Shown: piece after piece, positions 10,688 to 20,420 of the stretch | How the letters are laid out: each line of letters begins with the position of its first letter | How positions within the stretch are numbered: the first letter of the stretch is position 1 | Assembly (NCBI GenBank): GCA_002728755.1 | Contig: PBVT01000085.1 | Location: forward strand, 171,488 to 235,487 | DNA from: Myxococcales bacterium | GTDB taxonomy: Bacteria; Myxococcota_A; UBA9042; UBA3505 | Direction of reading: 5' to 3' | Length of the DNA: 64,000 nucleotides | Notes under the pieces: generated by a model | Told to the model about the DNA's origin: nothing | Seen by the model: only the letters and a program-made list of their open reading frames with translations | The model's database searches: none | Translations under genes and position numbers: made by a program

Positions 10688-12828
10688 TGGACGGAAACCG
10701 CATATATCGCTTCGGACGCCTCTTTATGGCTGGTCTTCTAGGGACCCTGATTCTGGGTTTGGCCTGGTCCATTGTTGATTTCTGGGTTGCGTTCCCGTCT
10801 ATGACCAATGAATTGGCGCATACGGGTTCGCCCCGGTCTGCCTTGATTCTATTATGGGCCACCGCCGCGAAAGGAGCACTGATCGCGAGCCTCTGGATGT
10901 TTATTCCCGCGTTGCTGGCCTTTATGGTTCTCGACCACCCGAGGTTCGGGCGGGCGTGCTATGAAAAGTTGGTACGGGATGAGAGCTCCGCTGCAACGGT
11001 TGTTGGAACGATCGTGGGTCTTTTGCTGTTGAGCCTACTCCTCTTCGTTCTGGTGATTGAGCTAAACGATCGCTTCAATTCTCCCTACGTGCGAGCCCTC
11101 GGCCTGGCAGTTGTTGGCCCCGTCCTCGCCTGGTCTGTTCCTGTACTTTCCATCCGGGGAGTGAAGCTGAGCGGACTGTTACGAACCCAGTCTGAATCCT
11201 ATTTTATGCGCTCTATCCTTCTCTGTGGTGGGGCTCTTCTTTTCTGGCTGGGGGGCATCTTTGTTCTGGCCTACGATGTATTCGACGTGCTGGGCGTTGG
11301 TTGGATCCTGGCATGCCTTTCGATCTTTTGTGGGGGACTCGCTGGATTCTGGCTGGTACCCCGCTATCGAGTGGTGCGTAGGGTGGGTGTCGTTTTCACA
11401 GTAGTGTTGGTGGCCCTGGCGACAACCGGATTTGTTGTGGAGCCCACGAATAGTATCCGGATCTCAGTCCAGGTACGCGGTAACACCGTGATGGTGCATG
11501 TCCCCCTTCGCTGGATTGAGCGAGCGCCCGTGCGAAATCTGGAGGAGCGGATGGCCAATGTTCGTATTGGTTCATGCGATCCGGAAATCATGCCGGCGGA
11601 TCCTCGTGAGGTGGGCGGCATAGCGGCGGACGCACCCGATATTGTCCTCGTCACGGTGGATGCCTTCCGCTGGGATCGAACAACGATGGGAAAATACCGT
11701 CGGAAGACCACTCCGAAGTTGAATAAGTGGGCGAAGAAGGCCACTGTTTTTGAGCGGGCCTATACGCCGGCTGCATCAACGCGGCAGAGTATGCGTGCGA
11801 TATTTACCGGCCTGATCCCCTCCCTGGTGGAGTCACCGAAAGGCCCCCGGTGGGGACTCACCTTTACCCCCGAACAAGCGACCCTCGCGGAGTACTTGCA
11901 TGCGGCCGGGTACAAGACCATTGCGCTTATCTCGGACAAGTCGGCCTTCCCGGAGCAATACGGGGCTCTGGACGGCTTTGAGGTGATAGATTACTCGCCA
12001 GTAAAGATCCATAAGAAGTCGAAGTATTCTGCCGATTTCAAGATCGACAGGATCCTGGCCCATCTACGGAAGGGGGGCCAAAAAGGAGTGCCCCGATTTA
12101 TATGGGTTCATCTGCGGGAGTTACACCGTCCCTATGTTACCGGCACAGTCGGTAGGGTGTATGGCAAGAAACCATCGGACCGTTACGACGCAGGTATGCG
12201 TTTTGTGGACAACCAACTCGATCGGTTATTGCAATATGTCACCGGAGAAGAGGTGTCTCGGCCAACGGTCTTGATGATAGCTTCTGATCACGGAGAGGGC
12301 TTCAAGGAACATGGTCATCGATTCCATGGTAGCGCTCTATATGAAGAGTTTATCCGTGTTCCATGGATGGTATGGGGCCCTGGTATCAAGGGGCAGGCTA
12401 TCGATGTTCCCGTATCGTTGATTGATATTACGCCGAGTCTCCTGGGGCACCTGGGACTCGATGTGCCAAAGGCTCTCTGTGGTCGCGATCAAAGCCGTGT
12501 ATTTGCGGGTGAAGCGAAGGTCGAACCCGAGCCCGTCTACGTGGAGGTGTTGCCCGACAAGGCGCGGAACTATTTTGTGGTCGCCTACATTGACGGCATG
12601 TCGAAATATATTCGCTACCCATCGAGCAATGCGGAAGAGCTCTTTGACCTTGCGTCCGATCCCGGCGAAGAAAAAAACCTGGCCCTGAGCAACGAAGACA
12701 AAGTGCAAGAGTTTCGGGAGCGTCTTGCGAAGATGTATCTATCCCACGGCCTGGCCCCCATGGATTTTGGTTTGAAACCAGTCGAGGTATCCAAAGACAT
12801 GAAGATCCAAAACACCACGCGCAGGTAA
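10684..12828 (+). CDS. Membrane-anchored sulfatase-fold (alkaline phosphatase superfamily) protein
   Basis: N-terminal TM helices then DIVLVTVDAFRWDRTTMGKY...TPAASTRQSMRAIFTGLIPS...MIASDHGEGFKEHGHRFHGSALYEEFIRVP. Confidence 0.87.
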   Translation: MMDGNRIYRFGRLFMAGLLGTLILGLAWSIVDFWVAFPSMTNELAHTGSPRSALILLWATAAKGALIASLWMFIPALLAFMVLDHPRFGRACYEKLVRDESSAATVVGTIVGLLLLSLLLFVLVIELNDRFNSPYVRALGLAVVGPVLAWSVPVLSIRGVKLSGLLRTQSESYFMRSILLCGGALLFWLGGIFVLAYDVFDVLGVGWILACLSIFCGGLAGFWLVPRYRVVRRVGVVFTVVLVALATTGFVVEPTNSIRISVQVRGNTVMVHVPLRWIERAPVRNLEERMANVRIGSCDPEIMPADPREVGGIAADAPDIVLVTVDAFRWDRTTMGKYRRKTTPKLNKWAKKATVFERAYTPAASTRQSMRAIFTGLIPSLVESPKGPRWGLTFTPEQATLAEYLHAAGYKTIALISDKSAFPEQYGALDGFEVIDYSPVKIHKKSKYSADFKIDRILAHLRKGGQKGVPRFIWVHLRELHRPYVTGTVGRVYGKKPSDRYDAGMRFVDNQLDRLLQYVTGEEVSRPTVLMIASDHGEGFKEHGHRFHGSALYEEFIRVPWMVWGPGIKGQAIDVPVSLIDITPSLLGHLGLDVPKALCGRDQSRVFAGEAKVEPEPVYVEVLPDKARNYFVVAYIDGMSKYIRYPSSNAEELFDLASDPGEEKNLALSNEDKVQEFRERLAKMYLSHGLAPMDFGLKPVEVSKDMKIQNTTRR

Positions 12829-14222
12829 TGGGCATGTCTGCCACACTTAATCCGAATATATTTCGGGCCTATGACATTCGTGGGGTTGCCGAGCGTGACC
12901 TTACAACCGAGTCGGTAGTCCCGATTGCTAATTCCTTTGCCGCGATGCTGGTAGACGCGGGCAGTCGAGACGTCGCGCTGGGCCGTGACGTTCGCGCATC
13001 TTCGCCTCGAATTGCGGAGGTCTTTCGGCAGGCGCTCTCTTCGGCAGGACTCCAGGTATACGATCTGGGGATCGTATCTACGCCGATGTTGTATTACGGA
13101 GTCAGCCGCTTCCAGCGAGGTGGTGGTGTAATGATTACCGCCAGCCATAACCCCTCGCCAGATAATGGCCTGAAGCTTCTCATCAACGATGTCGCGATCT
13201 CTGGTGATCGTATTCAAGAGATCTACCAGGGGGCGCAGGCAGGGCGAAAAATCGTTGCCGATGGGGGAGCTGTACATACCACGGACATTCTCGACACCTA
13301 CGTGACAGAACTGACGGAGCAAGCATGCATCGGTCCTCGTGCACTGAAGATTGCAGTGGACGGTGGTAACGGCATGTCCGGGCCTTCTATCACGCGGCTC
13401 CTGGACCGGCTTGGCATTGAACATATCGATCTATATTGCGATCCGGATGGCGATTTTCCGAACCACCACCCAGACCCGACCCAGATCGATACGTTGGTGG
13501 ACCTTCAACGGACCGTATTGGAGCACGGTTGCGATCTAGGCCTCGCCTTCGATGGAGACGGAGACCGAATCGGTGTGGTGGATGAAGAGGGGCGGGTTAT
13601 CCATGGGGATCGCCTCGTGATCATCTATGCCCGCGAGATATTGAAAGAGGTCCCCGGTGCACGCATTGTGGGTGAAGTAAAGTGTAGTGACACCCTGTTT
13701 TCGATGATCGAGAAATGGGGAGGTGACCCCATTATGAGCCGTGTGGGCCATTCCTTTATTAAGGCGACGCTGCGGGAAAACGGTGCGTTATTGGCCGGAG
13801 AGATGAGCGGCCATATGTTCTTCAAGCACCGGTATTATGGTTTCGACGATGCGGTCTATGCTGCGATGCGCCTTCTTGAGATCGCGTCGAATGTACCAGA
13901 GGATGCTCCATTTTCGACCCTATTGGCCGATGTGCCCGATACGGTGACGACGCCGGAGATCAGGGTCGATTGCCCCGACATATCGAAGTTTGGTGTTGTG
14001 GACTCGGTCGTCTCGCATTTCCGTGCGCTACGACCCGTAGAGGATATCGATGGTGCCCGGATTCGTTTTGAAAACGGCTGGGGACTTGTTCGAGCCAGCA
14101 ATACGCAGCCTGTGCTGGTGTTGCGGTTCGAGGCCACAACCGATGCGGAGCTGAACGCCTATCAATCCGAGATCATGGAGGTCGTCACGGCGGCGATCTC
14201 GGCTTGCGATGATTCTGTCTGA
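12828..14222 (+). CDS. manB: Phosphomannomutase/phosphoglucomutase
   Basis: NIFRAYDIRGVAERDL; GVMITASHNPSPDNGLK (active-site Ser loop); LAFDGDGDRIGVVDEEG. Confidence 0.93.
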   Translation: MGMSATLNPNIFRAYDIRGVAERDLTTESVVPIANSFAAMLVDAGSRDVALGRDVRASSPRIAEVFRQALSSAGLQVYDLGIVSTPMLYYGVSRFQRGGGVMITASHNPSPDNGLKLLINDVAISGDRIQEIYQGAQAGRKIVADGGAVHTTDILDTYVTELTEQACIGPRALKIAVDGGNGMSGPSITRLLDRLGIEHIDLYCDPDGDFPNHHPDPTQIDTLVDLQRTVLEHGCDLGLAFDGDGDRIGVVDEEGRVIHGDRLVIIYAREILKEVPGARIVGEVKCSDTLFSMIEKWGGDPIMSRVGHSFIKATLRENGALLAGEMSGHMFFKHRYYGFDDAVYAAMRLLEIASNVPEDAPFSTLLADVPDTVTTPEIRVDCPDISKFGVVDSVVSHFRALRPVEDIDGARIRFENGWGLVRASNTQPVLVLRFEATTDAELNAYQSEIMEVVTAAISACDDSV

Positions 14223-15305
14223 ATGGAGTGTGTCGTGGCGAACCCGGTTGAAGCGATAGTATGGCAGCCCTACCAGATGGAATTGCTGGACCAGAGGCGT
14301 TTGCCCCTGGAGACGGTGAGTTGCTCTTTGACGGACGCTCAATCCACCGCCCAGGCGATTACGGATATGGTGGTTCGAGGGGCGCCAGCTATCGGAATCA
14401 CAGCGGCCTATGGCATGGTACTGGCCGCACATCAGGCGACCTGTTCGGGCTCTGATCTTCGTCCGGCCTTGGAGACAGCCCGGCAACAGCTTGCCGCGAG
14501 TCGTCCCACGGCTGTGAATCTATTCTGGGCTCTTGAGAAGATGATGGAGGAAGCCGACCGCCTGATGGCGAGCTCGGCTTCGAGTGTGGAGATCACAGAA
14601 GGGCTGGAGCGTCTAGCTTGCGCGATCCATGAGGATGACATCGCCCGAAACCGCGCGTTGGGAGACTTTGGTGCGGGACTATTGGCGTCGGATGCCCACG
14701 TATTGACCCACTGCAACGCCGGCGCTCTCGCGACCGGAGGTCATGGGACCGCGTTGGGTGTGATTCGCTCGGCGGTCGAACAGGGGAAGGACATCAAGGT
14801 TTGGGTCGATGAAACACGGCCCTATCTGCAGGGCGCTCGATTGACTATGTACGAGCTGATGACGGAGGGGATCTCCTGTCAGCTGATCAGCGATAATATG
14901 TCCGGCTTTGTGATGGCACAGGGGCGGGTAGACGCGGTGATTGTGGGAACGGATCGGACGGTCGCCAATGGAGATGTGGCGAATAAGATCGGGACCTATA
15001 CTCTGGCTGTCCTTTGTGCCCGCCATAACATCCCGTTCTATGTTGCCTGCCCCCTGAGCACTCTGGATTTAAGCATCGAAACGGGCGCGGATATACCCAT
15101 TGAGGAGCGGAGCGCAGATGAGCTGCTGCAGATGGGAGGTACCTCCATCGCCCCCATGGGCGCGCAGGGGTATCACCCGGCTTTTGATGTAACACCGGCG
15201 GAGCTGGTAACGGCGATTATTACGGAAGCGGGGGTCGCTCGTGCACCCTACGCTGAGAGCCTGGCCAACCTCCGCTACGAGCAAAAGAGCGGAGACGAGG
15301 AGTGA
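14223..15305 (+). CDS. mtnA: S-methyl-5-thioribose-1-phosphate isomerase
   Basis: AQAITDMVVRGAPAIGITAAYGMVLAA; LTHCNAGALATGGHGTALGVI; VWVDETRPYLQGARLTMYEL; VIVGTDRTVANGDVANKIGTY. Confidence 0.92.
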   Translation: MECVVANPVEAIVWQPYQMELLDQRRLPLETVSCSLTDAQSTAQAITDMVVRGAPAIGITAAYGMVLAAHQATCSGSDLRPALETARQQLAASRPTAVNLFWALEKMMEEADRLMASSASSVEITEGLERLACAIHEDDIARNRALGDFGAGLLASDAHVLTHCNAGALATGGHGTALGVIRSAVEQGKDIKVWVDETRPYLQGARLTMYELMTEGISCQLISDNMSGFVMAQGRVDAVIVGTDRTVANGDVANKIGTYTLAVLCARHNIPFYVACPLSTLDLSIETGADIPIEERSADELLQMGGTSIAPMGAQGYHPAFDVTPAELVTAIITEAGVARAPYAESLANLRYEQKSGDEE

Positions 15306-16453
15306 GCCAACCACCTCAGATCGGTCTATTGATGACCACTGGGATGAGCCTGAAAGCGTGGGCTAATGTGGGCTTCCTCGATCGTGAGCTGGCCATCTAT
15401 CGGCGTCTGGCCGAACGGATGAATGTTCGAATTGTTTTCATCAGCTATGGCGGGGCGGATGAGATCGAGTACCTTCGTGGAGAGGAGTGTTTTGGGGTGG
15501 TACCCAAGGCTTCTCCGCGACTGTCCGATCTGGCGTATAGCTTTACGATGGGGACTACTCTACGGGGGATATGGCGCCAACTATCCCTGTTAAAAACGAA
15601 CCAGATGCGAGGGGCTTGGGCCGGGATCCCTGCCCGACGGTTCTGGAAGGTACCCTTTGTCGTTCGATGCGGTTTTGAGTGGTTACAATACGCTTCCTAT
15701 CGACAAGAAGAGTCCTTTGGGCGCAAGCGACCGGTCTATTTCAAGATGGTGGCTGGGGCGGAACGCCGGGTCTATAAACGAGCCGACGCGATAATGTTAC
15801 CAGGACAGGCGGCCTACGATTTTGTTCGAGAGCGATTCCGGATCCCCGAGGACAAGATGCATATCTTCTTGAACTCGATCGATCTTGAACGCTTTGCACC
15901 CCGCCCAGAGCTTCGGCCGATTGAGGGACGGGTGATATTTGTCGGGCGATTGAATCGCGTGAAACGGCTCGACCTCTTGATCCGAGCGATGGCCGATATC
16001 GACGGGACGGACCTGCAAGTCGTGGGGGAAGGGGAAGACCGAGAGGACCTGGAGGCTCTGGCTGGGGAGCTGGATGTTCCCACTCTATTTCACGGCCGAG
16101 TCCCCAACCAGGTGCTACCGGAGACCCTCGCCTATGGACAGGTTTTCGTCTTACCGAGCGTCAAAGAGGGGAACCCAAAGGCCCTGATGGAGGCGATGGC
16201 TTGTGGGCGACCATGTATTGCGACCGCCGCGCCTGGGAACACCGATCTCATCCGGCATGAAGAAACGGGCCTTCTGGTGTCGGACGATCCGGAGGCCATA
16301 TCGCAAGCAATACGGCGCGTGTTGGATAACCCGGACTGGGCGGCCGAGATGGGAAAACGGGCCCGCTCGTTCGCGGAACAACACTTCGACATCAACGTAA
16401 ATCTAGATCGAGAAGCCGCCCTCTTGGGTGGTTTGATGCGCAAGCTCGATTAG
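15302..16453 (+). CDS. Glycosyltransferase family 4
   Basis: GRVIFVGRLNRVKRLDLLIRAM...FVLPSVKEGNPKALMEAMACGRPCIATAAPGNTDLI. Confidence 0.88.
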   Translation: MSQPPQIGLLMTTGMSLKAWANVGFLDRELAIYRRLAERMNVRIVFISYGGADEIEYLRGEECFGVVPKASPRLSDLAYSFTMGTTLRGIWRQLSLLKTNQMRGAWAGIPARRFWKVPFVVRCGFEWLQYASYRQEESFGRKRPVYFKMVAGAERRVYKRADAIMLPGQAAYDFVRERFRIPEDKMHIFLNSIDLERFAPRPELRPIEGRVIFVGRLNRVKRLDLLIRAMADIDGTDLQVVGEGEDREDLEALAGELDVPTLFHGRVPNQVLPETLAYGQVFVLPSVKEGNPKALMEAMACGRPCIATAAPGNTDLIRHEETGLLVSDDPEAISQAIRRVLDNPDWAAEMGKRARSFAEQHFDINVNLDREAALLGGLMRKLD

Positions 16454-17250
16454 CGACGGAAACGAGCCACCAGGGAGTTCCAGGTTCCCGGTGGCAGGAT
16501 ATAGCCCCGAAGTTGCCAGTAGAAGAGATGCATCGGCGCTTTGCATAGCACGCGCCCCCTACGATGTTTCTTTTTCGCTTGTAGGGCGGCGCTGACCTGC
16601 GCGCGCGCTTTCTTTCGACTGATACGGTTGGGTCCCTGGTATAAATCGACCAGTGGCTGATCCAGGTTGGCCGCTTCACCCTGTTCCATCAAGGCTAACC
16701 ACAGCTCGTAGTCTTGTGCTTGTCGAAACGCTGGATCGTAGCCTCCGACCTTCTCGACAGCGTCGCGTCGAAACATTGTGGACGAATGAAAGAAGCGATT
16801 TCGTTTCCACATCGCGCGGACGATCTCGGCATCCGTGCAGGGGACCGAGACGGTACGGTAGGGACGATATTCTCCATCCAATAGTCGCACGCCGGTACCC
16901 AGCAATACGACCCCGGGGTTGGAAGACAGGAACGACACCTGTTGCTCCAGACGATCGGGATGACTGACATCATCGGCATCCTGCCGGGCGATCAACGAAG
17001 CCTGGCAATGCTCCAGTCCAACGTTGAGTGCGCGGGTCAGCCCCGTGTTCTCCTGGTGAATGACCACGATTCGACCATCGGATTCTGCGTAGCGGTCGAG
17101 GATGGCGGCGGTCTCATCGGTTGAGCCATCGTTGACCACAACACATTCAAAGTTCGAGAAGGTCTGGTTGAGGATACTGTCCAGGGAACGGGAGAGATCG
17201 GCTGCACCATTGTACACCGACATCAACACCGACACTTCGGGGGATGTCAT
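16450..17250 (-). CDS. Glycosyltransferase family 2
   Basis: EVSVLMSVYNGAADLSRSLDSILNQTFSNFECVVVNDGSTDETAAIL; RQDADDVSHPDRLEQQ. Confidence 0.9.
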   Translation of the reverse strand: MTSPEVSVLMSVYNGAADLSRSLDSILNQTFSNFECVVVNDGSTDETAAILDRYAESDGRIVVIHQENTGLTRALNVGLEHCQASLIARQDADDVSHPDRLEQQVSFLSSNPGVVLLGTGVRLLDGEYRPYRTVSVPCTDAEIVRAMWKRNRFFHSSTMFRRDAVEKVGGYDPAFRQAQDYELWLALMEQGEAANLDQPLVDLYQGPNRISRKKARAQVSAALQAKKKHRRGRVLCKAPMHLFYWQLRGYILPPGTWNSLVARFRR

Positions 17251-18440
17251 GAGTCCGTGCCCCGTGCTTGTTCTTCCGCTTCTCTATCCGGAGTCCAGCT
17301 ACTCAACCGTGTACCGTGTAACCAACGCCAGAATCCCACCATAAAGGCCGCATTTGTCGCTGTGAAAAGCACAATAGGACCGGACCCACGTAGCTTGATG
17401 CCTCGTGATTCTGCCAGGACACATACTCCCGCAAGTAGGTAGAGGCCGATATGAAGAAGAAAGAGCGGTAGGAAGATTCCACCCTCCAAAAGGGCCAGGC
17501 CAAGATGTGCGGCAAAGGCCAGCAGAAGAAGATGCGGAGAGAACCAGCGAAGCACTTTATGAAAGAAGAGCTGTGCGGCGTAACGCTCGTCCTGGAGCTG
17601 ATCGCGCTCCGTCCAGAGCCACTCAAGAAAGCTATAGGCACGAACCGAGATACGAGTGCGGGCTTTGAATTCGTCTTGTACTCGGAGCCGTGTGATCTCT
17701 TGGCTGGTGGCATCCGGTTCGTAACCAGTCCTGCGATTATGCATCGCCATCATTGAGGGGACCACCATATCGTAGGATAGATGGGACGGAGCCTTTCGGA
17801 AGTACTTTCGCCAGACCGCGTGGATGCTCCCAGAGACGCTGGTGGCGGTGTGGATATTAGGGTCGGCCTTACGTTGTGCCACAACCCAACGTTGGTAGAA
17901 TTTGAACCCCTGTGCCGTTGTGCTCTGGTCGTAGTTATAGACCACACGGCCCGCGACGGCCCCGAGCTGGGCATCGTTCATCAGCCCCCGCACCAGCAAT
18001 CGAACCGACTCGGTGTTGTAGAGGCCGGTGGCGTCACTAAAGACGAGGATATCACCGTTGGCTGCCTCGACCGCCTGGTTGGTTGTCGCTGTTTTCCCCC
18101 CCTGCTTTTCATTTCGGACCAGTCGTACTCTTGGGTCCTCGTGACTACGTACAATCTCGTCGGTGGCGTCTGTGGATCCATCCGAGGCGACGAGGACTTC
18201 AAAGCGATCGGCTGGATAATCAATCTCCAGGGTGTTCTGGATCTTCGACGCGATCGAAGCCTCTTCGTTATACGCCGCGATGATGAACGACACGCTGGGG
18301 AGAGCGTCGTCGTCGACCTCTTCTGGGGGAGGATCGGGCTTCAGCCAGGCGCCCACGATCACCATGATGGGATAGGCGGCGTAGGTCGCGACCAGGCCAA
18401 AGACGGCCAGACAAAACACGGAAAAGAAAAAGACGCTCAT
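17247..18440 (-). CDS. Membrane glycosyltransferase family 2
   Basis: SVSFIIAAYNEEASIASKIQNTLEIDYPADRFEVLVASDGSTDATDEIV...KQGGKTATTNQAV; C-terminal TM helices. Confidence 0.9.
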   Translation of the reverse strand: MSVFFFSVFCLAVFGLVATYAAYPIMVIVGAWLKPDPPPEEVDDDALPSVSFIIAAYNEEASIASKIQNTLEIDYPADRFEVLVASDGSTDATDEIVRSHEDPRVRLVRNEKQGGKTATTNQAVEAANGDILVFSDATGLYNTESVRLLVRGLMNDAQLGAVAGRVVYNYDQSTTAQGFKFYQRWVVAQRKADPNIHTATSVSGSIHAVWRKYFRKAPSHLSYDMVVPSMMAMHNRRTGYEPDATSQEITRLRVQDEFKARTRISVRAYSFLEWLWTERDQLQDERYAAQLFFHKVLRWFSPHLLLLAFAAHLGLALLEGGIFLPLFLLHIGLYLLAGVCVLAESRGIKLRGSGPIVLFTATNAAFMVGFWRWLHGTRLSSWTPDREAEEQARGTDS

Positions 18441-18441
18441 A

Positions 18442-19635
18442 TCAATAGAGGTGGGACATCATTTCTTGTACCTGGCGCTCCAGGGTGATGGGGGCAGCAT
18501 AGGCTCGAGCTTCTTCGCCCATCTTGGACAGCCCCTCCGGGTCTGCAAGTAGACTGGTCAGGGTCTTTGCCAGGGTTCCAGGATCATTGACCGGTACAAT
18601 TTGTCCCCGTTGACGGGATCGCCCGATGAGATCGGGAAGACCTCCCACGGCCGTACCGACAACCGGTGTGCCAAAGGCCATGGCTTCACAGGCGGTTTTA
18701 GGTACGCCCTCGGTTCGAGAGGGCATCACGAGAAGCTTTGCGCTGGTATATCGTTGAAAGAGCTCCGGACCGAAATCAACATGACCATCCATGATGACCC
18801 TCTCGTCGAGCCCCAGAGATGTAATCTGCTCTCGAAGTTCTTCCTCTTGTGGGCCCGATCCAACCACTCGTAGGGTCGGCTCTCCTTCCGGGGTTTCGAT
18901 ACTGGACATCGCCTTTAACAGGATATCCAGGCCCTTTTCTGGAGTCAGGCGGCCCACAAAGAGTAGGTCGGCCGCCAGATCTTCCGCATACGCTGGTGGT
19001 GGGTCGATATCCTGAGCATGTAGAAGACTGTCCATAAATGGATAGACTCGTAGCCCGCCTTGATCGAGTCGCTGTACGAGCTCTTGCCCATAGGCGAAAC
19101 AGGGGATCCGTCGGTTGGCCGCCATTCTTGAAAAGCGCGCCAGGTTGTTTCGCATGACCTTTTCGGCGACCCAGCCAACCATCGGAGGACCACCACTTCG
19201 AATACGAGCGTCTCGCTCATAGGCCCCTCGCATAACACCAAAACAACGCAGGCGTGGGATCTTATCACTCAGCTTTAGCGCTTTGAGGCTGACAGGGTGA
19301 CCAAAGTTGAGCCAAAGAGCATCCAAATCTGGCAAGGTCTGTTTCAGGACACGCTCAATACCCGGCATATAGCGCATACGATGGGTATATAAATGTACGA
19401 TCCGTGGGTAGGGCGGCAGGCGCACAACGCGAACCTTTTCATCGGGAAGTCGATAGAGTGGGGTTGGCTCTTCCGGCACGTCAAAGACACGACTCAGCAG
19501 CACGACTTCGTCGAAATGTTCGGCGAACCCAAGAAGAAATCGAATAAACGGAGTCTCCGCGTACATGCCATCGCTGGCGCGGAAAAGCCGTTGATCGTTC
19601 AAAAACCCAATTCGCGAGGTCACGGTTCTTCTCAT
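18442..19635 (-). CDS. Glycosyltransferase family 4
   Basis: DLLFVGRLTPEKGLDILLKAMSSI...LLVMPSRTEGVPKTACEAMAFGTPVVGTAVGGLPDLI. Confidence 0.88.
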   Translation of the reverse strand: MRRTVTSRIGFLNDQRLFRASDGMYAETPFIRFLLGFAEHFDEVVLLSRVFDVPEEPTPLYRLPDEKVRVVRLPPYPRIVHLYTHRMRYMPGIERVLKQTLPDLDALWLNFGHPVSLKALKLSDKIPRLRCFGVMRGAYERDARIRSGGPPMVGWVAEKVMRNNLARFSRMAANRRIPCFAYGQELVQRLDQGGLRVYPFMDSLLHAQDIDPPPAYAEDLAADLLFVGRLTPEKGLDILLKAMSSIETPEGEPTLRVVGSGPQEEELREQITSLGLDERVIMDGHVDFGPELFQRYTSAKLLVMPSRTEGVPKTACEAMAFGTPVVGTAVGGLPDLIGRSRQRGQIVPVNDPGTLAKTLTSLLADPEGLSKMGEEARAYAAPITLERQVQEMMSHLY

Positions 19636-19741
19636 CCCTGTCTAGATAATAGCGTGGGTTGAACCTGCACAAATGTCAACGTTCCTGGTGGTGATTTGCT
19701 CGACGTATGGCTTCCAGAGGGAAATTTCTTGCATTTAATAT

Positions 19742-19779
19742 ATCAATTGATTAATTAATAACTTATCGATTGATTAATT
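19742..19779. promoter_or_regulatory. AT-rich direct repeat upstream of tetR-like gene, candidate operator
   Basis: ATCAATTGATTAATT (19742-19756) and ATCGATTGATTAATT (19765-19779): 15 bp with one mismatch, 23 bp start-to-start, immediately upstream of ATG 19794. Confidence 0.5.
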
Positions 19780-19793
19780 CTTTAGAGAGCACT

Positions 19794-20414
19794 ATGGCCC
19801 GACCGGTAAATGCAAACGCTGAGCTCACGAGATCACGTGTTCTGAACGCCGCCCTGAACTTGTTTTCTGATCGAGGGGTCGACGGTACGTCTATACGTGA
19901 TATCGGGCGAGAGGCCGATGTGAGTTTAGCCACCGTGCACCATTATTTCGGCTCGAAAGAGGACCTGGTGGACCACTGTCTGGACTCGGTTTACCTCGCG
20001 ATGGCCGAATTACAGCCGCGTCTCCTCCCTGTTCTCACCGCTGCGTCCTCCCACGATGAGCTGGTAGAAAAGCTGGTACGGACCTACTTTCGATTTGCTC
20101 GAGAGCACCAGGCCAATGTTCGTCTGTTGATGCGGACCGTTATCGACCAGGGAGAGCTGGATGAGAAGCGTCGTCGGATCTACCAGATGCCATTCCTGGC
20201 CGTTGGGGCCGAGCGTTTAGCGGAGGTTTTGCAGGTTCCTCCGGCCTCTCTTCGTCTCCGTTTGCAGAGCATCGTACATATGACCGTGCGATACGCTTTG
20301 AGTACCGAACGGGAGATACGTGAGATCGCCGGTATCAAAGGAACAGACTCCGAGGTTCTGCTCCATATTGAGGATCATCTTGTCGATCTGGCCAAACGAA
20401 TTTTGTTGAATTGA
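19794..20414 (+). CDS. TetR/AcrR family transcriptional regulator
   Basis: RSRVLNAALNLFSDRGVDGTSIRDIGREADVSLATVHHYFGSKEDLVDHCL, a TetR HTH. The ORF-track start at 19770 is a TTG inside the repeat; ATG 19794 preferred. Confidence 0.92.
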   Translation: MARPVNANAELTRSRVLNAALNLFSDRGVDGTSIRDIGREADVSLATVHHYFGSKEDLVDHCLDSVYLAMAELQPRLLPVLTAASSHDELVEKLVRTYFRFAREHQANVRLLMRTVIDQGELDEKRRRIYQMPFLAVGAERLAEVLQVPPASLRLRLQSIVHMTVRYALSTEREIREIAGIKGTDSEVLLHIEDHLVDLAKRILLN

Positions 20415-20420
20415 AGGAGT

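Noticed and set aside
12615-13424. 269-aa minus-strand ORF
   Set aside because: Antisense to the sulfatase-fold gene end and phosphomannomutase; no plausible protein features.
17781-18488. 235-aa plus-strand ORF
   Set aside because: Antisense to a clear GT2 gene.
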